Below, one piece after another: positions 57,778 through 64,000 of a stretch of 64,000 nt of DNA. Both the position numbers and the translations under genes were made by a program. The stretch is taken from the NCBI RefSeq assembly GCF_014200595.1, contig NZ_JACHCG010000001.1, positions 806,001 through 870,000 of the forward strand, read 5' to 3'. The DNA comes from Pedobacter cryoconitis (GTDB lineage: Bacteria > Bacteroidota > Bacteroidia > Sphingobacteriales > Sphingobacteriaceae). The notes under the pieces were generated by a model. It saw nothing but the letters and a program-made list of their open reading frames with translations. It had not been told where the DNA came from and did no database searches. Every line of letters starts with the position of its first letter. The first letter of the stretch is position 1.

Positions 57778-59514
57778 AAATAAGGTGATTCCAACATTCC
57801 AGCCTAACCAACCGCTGGTTGTGTTATTGAATTTATGCGCATAGCTGGGTGGTACTTGTTGTTTAAAGCCTTTTACGCCCGATCCTTGTGGATAATCTGT
57901 AGCATAAATTGAATAGGAAGGTCCACCGAAAATAGTCAGCCCATTCGTTATTTTGAACTGTAAGTTTAGCTGGAGTTTATTGAGGTTGGAAGACTCAGAC
58001 CAATTGCCTGTTGAAATAAATTGAGAAAGATATTCAACTCCCAGAGCTAATTTTTGATTCAGCTGTATTTCATGTCCCAGCCCAATACCCAGAGAAGAAA
58101 TTTTTGCAGTATCTGAGATATTTCTTCCGGCCATCAGGATCGTGTAGAGTTTTTTAGTGCCTGTTTTAAGACTGATATTTGCATTAATGAGCTCATTACT
58201 GGACAAACTGATTTTTTGGTAGCCATTCTTTTTAACGATATTGATTAAACCGATGCTATAACCCGAAGAGCTGTCAGCAACATTAACCAAACCAAATTGT
58301 ACGCCTTTAACTGTTTTGGCATAATTAAATAACCCGGCAATCTGTACGCCTTTCAAAGTTCCGTTAGTTATATTCGCGGCACCAGCCATTTGTAATCCCT
58401 GGAAATCTTTTCGGGTATGGTTATATAAGCCGGCAGCCTGAAATCCATGCAGATCTCCCCTGACAACATTCATTACCCCGGCCATTTGAAGACCAGTAGT
58501 ATTGCCACGGACATAATTGATTAAACCACCAGCCTGCATCGCATTCACATTTCCAATAACTGAGTTTACAGCGCCAGCCATTTGTATTCCTTTTACAGAT
58601 CCGCCGACAATATTAAACAAACCTGCTATTTGTATCATGCCTACATCTGTTTTGTCCATATTGAATAAACCGGCCATTTCAAGGCCATCAAGTCCGGCTG
58701 AGTATCCCCCTAAAATATTGAAGGATGCCTTATTGATCACTTGGGAGCTCATCATCCCATGTGAGCTTAAACCGGGGGTGAGAGAGGCTTGAAACGGGCT
58801 GTTTGCCAGAAAACCCGAGAGGTTTAAACTTTGGAACCTTTGCCTGGATGAAACGAAGAACCTTCCGATTCCCATGTTTTCCACCAGGTTGCTTACTTTG
58901 CTTTTACGTGTTGAAGACGTGTCTTCATAACCCTGTGGCTTGATGGTGATATTAGAGAGAAAGATCAGGGTAGTATCCCGGTAAGCTTCTTTACTGGCGG
59001 TGAGGATCACTTCATTGTAATCACCTTTGAAACGGAGTTTGAAATAACCGTCGTTATTAGTTAAAGTAGATTGAAGTAACCTTTTTTCATAAACACTGGC
59101 TTGTTTAATTTTTGCCCCTGTTTTAGTATCAATCACATACCCGCTGATCAGATATAAGCGTTCGGCAGTGGTGATGTTATCGGGTTCTATGGTGAGATGC
59201 AGGTTCGCTGAACGCAGGATAATGTGCTGCCCGTTTTCTTTGTAATCTATTTTCCCTCTGAATAATTGATCAAGGATGGTTCTTACCGGGGTATTTTGAA
59301 CGGAAAGATTAACGAGGCTATCGGTATTGAATAAGTTACCCTGGTAGGAAAAGTAAAAATCGCCTGAAGTACTGATCTGATTAAGTACTTCGGCAATTTT
59401 TTGATTTTTCACCTTGATGGTGACGCGTCTGGATAAGTTTTCAGCGTTCTGTTGTGCACAGATTTTACAGGCGATGAGCGATAAAAAGCACAGTAGAAGT
59501 AATTTCCTGTTCAT
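57775..59514 (-). CDS. STN + carboxypeptidase-regulatory + LA_2272-repeat exported protein
   Basis: A 579-residue exported protein. Signal peptide 1-20 (ending KICAQ); STN (secretin/TonB short N-terminal) domain about 28-105 (VTIKVKNQKIAEVLNQIS to QHIILRS); carboxypeptidase-regulatory-like domain about 122-200 (YLISGYVIDTKTGAKIK, TNNDGYFKLRFKG). From about 265-415 run tandem 16-residue units of the form xGxQxAGxxNxxxGxx, for example TGLQMAGVMNVVRGDL and QGLQMAGAANITNGTL. The C-terminal 150 residues are beta-rich (LGIGLGHEIQLNQKLALG). There is no TonB plug or barrel. Start overlaps the FecR stop by one base. Confidence 0.8.
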   Translation of the reverse strand: MNRKLLLLCFLSLIACKICAQQNAENLSRRVTIKVKNQKIAEVLNQISTSGDFYFSYQGNLFNTDSLVNLSVQNTPVRTILDQLFRGKIDYKENGQHIILRSANLHLTIEPDNITTAERLYLISGYVIDTKTGAKIKQASVYEKRLLQSTLTNNDGYFKLRFKGDYNEVILTASKEAYRDTTLIFLSNITIKPQGYEDTSSTRKSKVSNLVENMGIGRFFVSSRQRFQSLNLSGFLANSPFQASLTPGLSSHGMMSSQVINKASFNILGGYSAGLDGLEMAGLFNMDKTDVGMIQIAGLFNIVGGSVKGIQMAGAVNSVIGNVNAMQAGGLINYVRGNTTGLQMAGVMNVVRGDLHGFQAAGLYNHTRKDFQGLQMAGAANITNGTLKGVQIAGLFNYAKTVKGVQFGLVNVADSSSGYSIGLINIVKKNGYQKISLSSNELINANISLKTGTKKLYTILMAGRNISDTAKISSLGIGLGHEIQLNQKLALGVEYLSQFISTGNWSESSNLNKLQLNLQFKITNGLTIFGGPSYSIYATDYPQGSGVKGFKQQVPPSYAHKFNNTTSGWLGWNVGITLF

Positions 59515-60482
59515 TATGATTTGTTTACCAACAGGATTTTTCCTTCGCTGTGTACTTGTTTAATATTAAAAGTTTCACAGATTGTTTGTAAAATGTGGTC
59601 CAGTGAATCTTCTGGGAAAGTAGTGGTCAGGAGCAGGTTTTTAATTCGCGGATCTTCAATAACAATATTTACCTGGTAGGCTTCATTGAGTGTCTCGATA
59701 ACTTTTGATAGTGGAGTGTTGTTCAGGATAAGGGTTTTGTTCCGGTAGAAAGTGTAAAGCTGATCAGTATTGATCTCTTTTTTCAATTCAGTTGTACCGT
59801 TTTTGACAATCACTTTCTCTCCTTTGTGAAGCTCGACATCAGCGCCACTGACACTCACCTTAACGATTCCTGTTTCTACGATAACTTCTGTTTGTTCATT
59901 CAGGTATTTCACATTGAAAGAAGTACCAACTACTTTTATTTTTACTTTTTCTACATCGATAATAAATGGTTTCTCTTTGTTTGGGGTTACTTTAAAGAAG
60001 ATTTCTCCTTTTTGCATACGAATTGCACGGTGATCCTTGAAATTACTGGCAAAACTTAATAAGGAGTTTTTATTCATCGTAATTGTTGATCCATCAGGAA
60101 GTGTTTTTACCAATACTTCTTTTCCGGCACCAACCGATATATAATCAACGCCGTTAAAAATGCGGTAGGTACTCCACAGGCCTGCGGCAATCAGAAATAT
60201 AGCAGCAATCTTAAGCCATCCATATTTATAACGCAGCGGGACAATTTTAGCTTCCTGCTGAGTTGATGGGCTTACTTTGGCTTTAAATTTATTCCAGGCT
60301 TGTTCTTCATCTATGTTGCTTTTTGGTTCAAGCGCTTTACTTGCTTCCCAAATCTGTTTAAATTGATTATAATATACCTGATTAGCTGGATCTTCAGCTA
60401 TCCATTGCAGTATTTCGGTGTTTTCTTCCGTACTTGTTTCGTTTAATAAGTGTTTTATTAAAAGTTCATCTCTATCGCTCAT
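59514..60482 (-). CDS. fecR: FecR-family anti-sigma factor with DUF4974
   Basis: A 322-residue single-pass membrane regulator. An N-terminal cytoplasmic part (1-85) is followed by a membrane helix (about 88-107, WLKIAAIFLIAAGLWSTY), the FecR domain (about 115-215, TLPDGSTITMNKNSLLSF and GTSFNVKYL), and DUF4974 (about 245-320, LSKVIETLNEAYQVNIVI), which is itself STN-like. It relays a surface signal to the ECF sigma factor. It lies 1 bp from the sigma gene and overlaps the STN-repeat gene. Confidence 0.93.
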   Translation of the reverse strand: MSDRDELLIKHLLNETSTEENTEILQWIAEDPANQVYYNQFKQIWEASKALEPKSNIDEEQAWNKFKAKVSPSTQQEAKIVPLRYKYGWLKIAAIFLIAAGLWSTYRIFNGVDYISVGAGKEVLVKTLPDGSTITMNKNSLLSFASNFKDHRAIRMQKGEIFFKVTPNKEKPFIIDVEKVKIKVVGTSFNVKYLNEQTEVIVETGIVKVSVSGADVELHKGEKVIVKNGTTELKKEINTDQLYTFYRNKTLILNNTPLSKVIETLNEAYQVNIVIEDPRIKNLLLTTTFPEDSLDHILQTICETFNIKQVHSEGKILLVNKS

Positions 60483-60483
60483 C

Positions 60484-61068
60484 TTAATTCAAAAAATCCT
60501 TGTAAAACCATGCCCCCAATAATAGGAGAACTAAAAAATCGACCAGTTTTAAGCGTAATATTCTTAATGCTTTACCCATCTGGGTTTCTACGGTTTTAAC
60601 AGAGAGGCCCAGCTGGTCTGCAATTTCTCTGTATTTTAACTCTTCAAACCTGCTCATGTGAAATATAAGCCGGCATTGTTCGGGTAAATCCTCCATAGCT
60701 GTATGTACTTTGGAAGCTAATTCATTTAATTCTACTCTGTGTGAAGCTGGTTCACTTTCTTGTGTAGCGTGTATAGTAAAATTCTGGTGTCGTATTTTTA
60801 CTTTTTCATGCTTCAGAAAGTTCAAAGTATCATTGTGAACGCATTTGTATAAATAGGCTTTAACGGAAGTTTGTATGTTTAACAGATCCCGTTTTTCCCA
60901 GAATTTCATAAATCTGTTCTGTACTATTTCTTCTGCCATTTCCTCATCACGGATCATGGTGTTCACATAGACATGTAATGCCTTGTAGTGCGTCTTAAAC
61001 AAGTGTTCAAAAGCTGCGTCATCGTAAATTATAGGTGCGGTATAGCTCACAGGGTATGTTAAATCCAC
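60484..61068 (-). CDS. ECF sigma factor (FecI-like), hydrophobic C-terminal tail
   Basis: A 194-residue RNA polymerase sigma factor. Region 2 is at about 20-95 (FEHLFKTHYKALHVYV, EEMAEEIVQNRFMKFWEKR). Region 4 is at about 120-175 (MEDLPEQCRLIFHMSRFEELKYREIADQLGLSVKTVETQM, given in part). The last 17 residues are strongly hydrophobic (FLVLLLLGAWFYKDFLN), enough for a membrane anchor, which is unusual for sigma factors though seen in some Bacteroidota FecI homologues. Partner FecR is 1 bp downstream. Confidence 0.92.
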   Translation of the reverse strand: MDLTYPVSYTAPIIYDDAAFEHLFKTHYKALHVYVNTMIRDEEMAEEIVQNRFMKFWEKRDLLNIQTSVKAYLYKCVHNDTLNFLKHEKVKIRHQNFTIHATQESEPASHRVELNELASKVHTAMEDLPEQCRLIFHMSRFEELKYREIADQLGLSVKTVETQMGKALRILRLKLVDFLVLLLLGAWFYKDFLN

Positions 61069-61090
61069 GTTTTATGTCTCTTCAAATATA

Positions 61091-61663
61091 TTAGAATTCT
61101 GCTTGTGATCCGATATTAATTCTTTGTAAAATCTCTCTCCCATTTGCTGTATCTACCGCAACCAGATCAATGTATTGTACTTTTGGAAACCAGAAGGAGC
61201 ATCGGTCGAGCTTGATAAATGCCCTTTTTAGTAAATAGTGTGTGTCTTCATCTTTGATATAAATTTTGTATTTGTTGTCGGTTTGAGAGCGTTTCAGGTA
61301 TAGCGGTAATTTGGTATAGGCCATTAAATGAATTTCATATTCATCATTTCCAAGATCCTGGCTTTGTACGCCATAAACGTATTTCTTTTCTATGTTGCTG
61401 AGTTCTTCCCGTTTTCCATCTTCGGCGTACTTGATCCAGGAAACTTTAACTGGGGCCTGTGTACAAATTGTACCGTCTTTATTAAGGTTCAGTTCGTAGA
61501 TTACTGTATTGGCATCCGGATTTTTCTGAACAAAGAACAAAAGATTTTCTATACGGGGATGATTTTTCTCTTCAGCGGTTTGTGCATTTAAGGGGTTGAC
61601 CATCGCCAGCAGAACCAGTAACAGGAGTTGAGTATTTTTAAGGGCTTTGCTGAGTGAGGTCAT
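61091..61663 (-). CDS. DUF4833-family exported protein
   Basis: A 190-residue protein with an N-terminal signal (about 1-27, LLLLVLLAMVNPLNAQ). The mature part matches DUF4833: ENLLFFVQKNPDANTVIYELNL, APVKVSWIKYAEDGKREELS, EIHLMAYTKLPLYLKRS and ILQRINIGSQ. Function unknown; family members are exported. It lies 22 bp before the sigma gene and 28 bp after the repeat protein, so it is part of this apparent surface-signalling operon. Confidence 0.8.
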   Translation of the reverse strand: MTSLSKALKNTQLLLLVLLAMVNPLNAQTAEEKNHPRIENLLFFVQKNPDANTVIYELNLNKDGTICTQAPVKVSWIKYAEDGKREELSNIEKKYVYGVQSQDLGNDEYEIHLMAYTKLPLYLKRSQTDNKYKIYIKDEDTHYLLKRAFIKLDRCSFWFPKVQYIDLVAVDTANGREILQRINIGSQAEF

Positions 61664-61691
61664 ATTTGTCTTAATTTTGGATATTCTTTAT

Positions 61692-62732
61692 TTAGAATAT
61701 GTATTGTACACCGGCGGTATAACCTGCATAGATTCCCTGAAGTCTGTTACCGTTTTTACTTTCCCATTTGGAGATGAATTTCTCTGTCAGGTTTCTGCCT
61801 TCTTCTGTATTGGTATTGACGTAGTTGAAAGTTGGGCCTCCAAAGATTTCCAGGTGAGGGTTGATTTTGAATGCGGGCAGAATCCTGATGGAAGATTTAA
61901 AGTATTCTCCGGCTTTAAAGTCTTTCAGGGTGAGGCCGGCGAGTTCAATATTTAAGCGAAAGGCTTGTGAGGTGTAAACATGAGCACCTAAGCCTGCTTC
62001 AGCTGCATATATTTCTTTTTTGTTTTTCAGGTTATAGCCTATTCCCAGGATTCCGTAAAGTATTCTTCCTCCCGATCTGAAGGATAACAGGGTGGTAAGG
62101 TTGTCGTCAACGGTTATAGCTAAACTTTTCTCTCCGTTTTTAATCAGGTTAATGAAGCCGATAGGGTAGTCGGAGCTGTCTGCCACGTTCAGGAAGGCGG
62201 CTACTTGTACGCCTTTAACTTTTTTAGCAATGTTCATGAATCCTGCAATCTGTGAGGAGGTGTTTTTGGCTTTGTTCATGAATCCGGCAAGCTGAAATCC
62301 GTCTGTATTTTTTGCAAGATTCATAAAGCCGGCAACTTGTGCGCCTTTCATATCGGCTGCTTTGTTAAGGAAGCCTGCAACTGATGCGCCTTTGCTTTCT
62401 CCGGAGAGGTTCATAAATCCGGCTACTCTTACGCCTTCTGCTTTTTGACCGATGTGGTTAGAGAAGCCTGCAATCTGAACGCCTTTTGAGGTGTCGTGGA
62501 TAACATTGGTTACTCCTGCAAGTGTAAAGCCGTCTTCTGCTGCGGAAACACCGCCAATCAGGTTCAGCGAAAAGGTATTGCTATCTAGCGGGGCATGTTT
62601 GCCGTTGCTGCTTAAGGGGTAAATTAAACCGATGTGGGTTCTGGATGGTTTGGTCTGAGCGTATAGTGTAGTTGTTAAAAGGGTTAGGGTAATGGTTTTT
62701 AGCAGACTGAGTGTGTAAGGTTTTATATTCAT
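61692..62732 (-). CDS. LA_2272-repeat exported protein
   Basis: A 346-residue exported protein; start at ATG 62732 gives a clean signal peptide (MNIKPYTLSLLKTITLTLL, ending LYAQ). Residues about 60-200 are tandem units of 15-16 residues such as GVRVAGFMNLSGESK, GAQVAGFMNLAKNTD and GVQVAAFLNVADSSD. The C-terminal half is beta-rich (ILYGILGIGYNLKNKKEIYA, FGGPTFNYVNTN). It shares the repeat type and the ADSS-xxx-IGxIN junction with the protein at 57775. First gene of the FecI/FecR operon. Confidence 0.75.
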   Translation of the reverse strand: MNIKPYTLSLLKTITLTLLTTTLYAQTKPSRTHIGLIYPLSSNGKHAPLDSNTFSLNLIGGVSAAEDGFTLAGVTNVIHDTSKGVQIAGFSNHIGQKAEGVRVAGFMNLSGESKGASVAGFLNKAADMKGAQVAGFMNLAKNTDGFQLAGFMNKAKNTSSQIAGFMNIAKKVKGVQVAAFLNVADSSDYPIGFINLIKNGEKSLAITVDDNLTTLLSFRSGGRILYGILGIGYNLKNKKEIYAAEAGLGAHVYTSQAFRLNIELAGLTLKDFKAGEYFKSSIRILPAFKINPHLEIFGGPTFNYVNTNTEEGRNLTEKFISKWESKNGNRLQGIYAGYTAGVQYIF

Positions 62733-62857
62733 ATTGTTGTTGTTTAATCTAGGGACAACGTGATGAAGGTTTACCCTTACGTGAGTCTGAAAGTTTTTTG
62801 TAAAGGAGGGTGATAAATAAATAACCAGGTTGGGCATATACCGGATTACATTTGTTG

Positions 62858-63427
62858 ATGGGGATATTAAGCACGATAGTTATACCTGATGAGGTGGTGA
62901 TGAACAAGATTTATGTAGTTCGTGATCAGAAGGTTATGCTGGACAGGGATCTGGCAGAGTTGTATGGCGTGGAGACTAAAGTACTGAAGCAGGCTGTAAG
63001 ACGTAATATTACTCGTTTTCCAGAAGATTTTATGTTTGAAATGAATAAAGAAGAACTGGGTGTTTGGAGGTCACAGTTTGTGACCTCCAATGGTGATCGT
63101 CAGGGATTGCGTTATATGCCTTTTTGTTTTACTGAGCAGGGGGTAACAATGTTGTCTTGTGTATTGAGCAGCGAAAGGGCTATCCATGTGAATATACAGA
63201 TCATCAGGATATATACACGGATACGTGAGATGCTATTGTTGCATAAGGATGTTTCGCTACTGGTTGAGCAGGTGGAAAAGAAATTGCTGAAGCAGGATCA
63301 GAAAATAGAGGTGTTGTTTACTTATCTGAATAAGTTTATTGAAAAAGAGGATAAGCCGCGTGAGGAAATTGGATTTAAAAGAAAGGGTAAATCAGGGCCC
63401 GTAAAGTCTGAGGATGCCGAATTATGA
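62858..63427 (+). CDS. ORF6N-domain protein (second copy)
   Basis: A 189-residue ORF6N protein. ATG 62858 gives MGILSTIVIPDEVVMNKIY, then the canonical VRDQKVMLDRDLAELYGVETKVLKQAVRRN (given in part), FPEDFMFEM and FTEQGVTMLSCVLSSERAI. A coiled coil (LLVEQVEKKLLKQDQKIEVLF) and a basic tail follow. TACATTTG at 62847-62854 looks like a -7 box just before the start, implying a leaderless or nearly leaderless message. Divergent from the LA_2272-repeat gene. Confidence 0.85.
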   Translation: MGILSTIVIPDEVVMNKIYVVRDQKVMLDRDLAELYGVETKVLKQAVRRNITRFPEDFMFEMNKEELGVWRSQFVTSNGDRQGLRYMPFCFTEQGVTMLSCVLSSERAIHVNIQIIRIYTRIREMLLLHKDVSLLVEQVEKKLLKQDQKIEVLFTYLNKFIEKEDKPREEIGFKRKGKSGPVKSEDAEL

Positions 63428-63471
63428 AATTTTATAACAAAATGATGTAAGTCTTTGGGTAGGGTAGGGCC

Positions 63472-63479
63472 TATCTTTG
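63472..63479 (+). promoter_or_regulatory. -7 promoter box before copA
   Basis: TATCTTTG fits TAnnTTTG, 17 bp before the ATG. The 17 bases from here (TATCTTTGTATCATATT) are identical to those before the LysR gene at 40343. Confidence 0.55.
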
Positions 63480-63496
63480 TATCATATTTAAGAAAG

Positions 63497-64000
63497 ATGT
63501 CAGATTTAAAGAACATACAAACCATTTCCCTTCCTGTATTAGGTATGACCTGTGCGGGTTGTGCTTCTAGTGTGCAGTCTATGATTGAAGCTCAGGATGG
63601 TGTTCGAAGTGCCGAAGTAAATTATGCAACACAACAGGTAAAGGTCAGTTATGAGCCGGGTAAAATTACGCCGGAACAGTTTCAGGCAGCAGTACAATCC
63701 GTGGGATATGATCTGATTCTGGATACGCTTAACGGAAAGGAAAAGCAGGAGGAGGTGCAGCAACAGAATTATAGTGCTTTGAAAAGAAAGACTATTCTTG
63801 CTGGGTTACTTACGTTGCCGGTAGTGATTATCGGGATGTTTTTAATGGATATTCCTTATGCGAATTATTATATGCTCGCTTTAACGACCCCGGTTCTGTT
63901 TGTATTTGGAAAGAATTTCTTTATCAACGCTTATAAACAGGCACAGCATGGCAGAGCAAATATGGATAGTTTAGTAGCACTGAGTACAGGTATTTCTTAC
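63497..64000 (+). CDS. copA: Copper-translocating P-type ATPase, N-terminal part (cut by window end)
   Basis: 168 residues are visible. Residues 1-70 are an HMA metal-binding domain with GMTCAGCASSV, the Cys-x-x-Cys copper site. From about 92 come the first membrane helices (TILAGLLTLPVVIIGMFLM and YYMLALTTPVLFVFGKNFF) and NMDSLVALSTGISY, a conserved stretch of P1B ATPases. The catalytic Asp and CPC motif lie beyond the window. It exports Cu(I) using ATP. Start ATG 63497 is preceded by AAGAAAG. Confidence 0.93.
   Translation, partial: MSDLKNIQTISLPVLGMTCAGCASSVQSMIEAQDGVRSAEVNYATQQVKVSYEPGKITPEQFQAAVQSVGYDLILDTLNGKEKQEEVQQQNYSALKRKTILAGLLTLPVVIIGMFLMDIPYANYYMLALTTPVLFVFGKNFFINAYKQAQHGRANMDSLVALSTGISY

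Noticed and set aside
58517..58792. Plus-strand frame with repeated PAICI phrases
   Set aside because: It is the antisense reading of the LA_2272 repeats in the minus-strand gene; the repetition simply mirrors them.

Overview
The window looks like chromosomal DNA of a Bacteroidota species in the Sphingobacteriaceae, probably Pedobacter or a close relative. The support is AT-rich intergenic DNA, several promoters with the Bacteroidota -7 box TAnnTTTG, FecI/FecR and TonB-dependent receptor genes, lipoproteins starting CKKD, and families typical of the phylum (DUF4268, DUF4833, DUF4974/FecR, HmuY, ORF6N). No species name can be fixed from sequence alone. No tRNA, rRNA, CRISPR array, complete insertion sequence or prophage was seen.

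Layout. 0-4.4 kb: malic enzyme (cut by the window edge), a fatty-acid desaturase, a DUF4268 protein and a PfkB kinase. 4.5-6.4 kb: a gene-poor, repeat-rich stretch holding a likely orphan small RNA with its own promoter and terminator, a roughly 64-bp direct repeat flanking about 1 kb, two short tandem-repeat arrays and two small genes. 6.4-15.3 kb: small unknown genes, an SPFH/ribbon-helix-helix pair, a class D beta-lactamase behind an atypical dapB, an alpha/beta hydrolase and HAD pair, an HMCES/YedK-type protein and a DUF892 ferritin-like protein. 15.3-17 kb: an HTH regulator, a cluster of TGTAGAAT operator-like sites, about 340 bp of dense RNA-like secondary structure, and a DUF6166-like protein. 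17-23 kb: a UDP-HexNAc dehydrogenase/epimerase pair, an M13 peptidase, YceI, and a glycosyltransferase remnant with most of its second domain missing. 23-31.6 kb: a CheB-CheR-PAS protein with a histidine kinase and LuxR-type regulator, a LytTR regulator, and an MDR oxidoreductase divergent from an HxlR regulator.

31.7-38.9 kb is a heme-uptake locus: receptor, HmuY-type hemophore, substrate-binding protein, permease, ATPase and a HemS/HmuS-type protein, behind a Fur-like palindrome. 39-44.6 kb carries rpiA, an acetyltransferase, a LysR regulator and the conserved thrS-infC-rpmI-rplT cluster. 44.6-51.9 kb has an SGNH-type lipoprotein, a Spy-like protein, a self-cleaving XRE-S24 repressor divergent from a GIY-YIG protein, an ORF6N protein, PBP1A and a PPK2 kinase. 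52-57.7 kb is a vitamin B12 uptake operon under a cobalamin riboswitch, with a BtuB-like receptor and three surface lipoproteins, two of them propeller-like.

57.8-62.7 kb is the most unusual protein-coding locus: an ECF sigma factor and FecR anti-sigma followed, with one-base overlap, by a protein that has the STN signalling domain and a carboxypeptidase-regulatory domain but ends in LA_2272-like 16-residue repeats instead of a TonB receptor plug and barrel. A second repeat protein and a DUF4833 protein precede it in the same apparent operon. The window closes with a second ORF6N gene and the start of a copper P-type ATPase.
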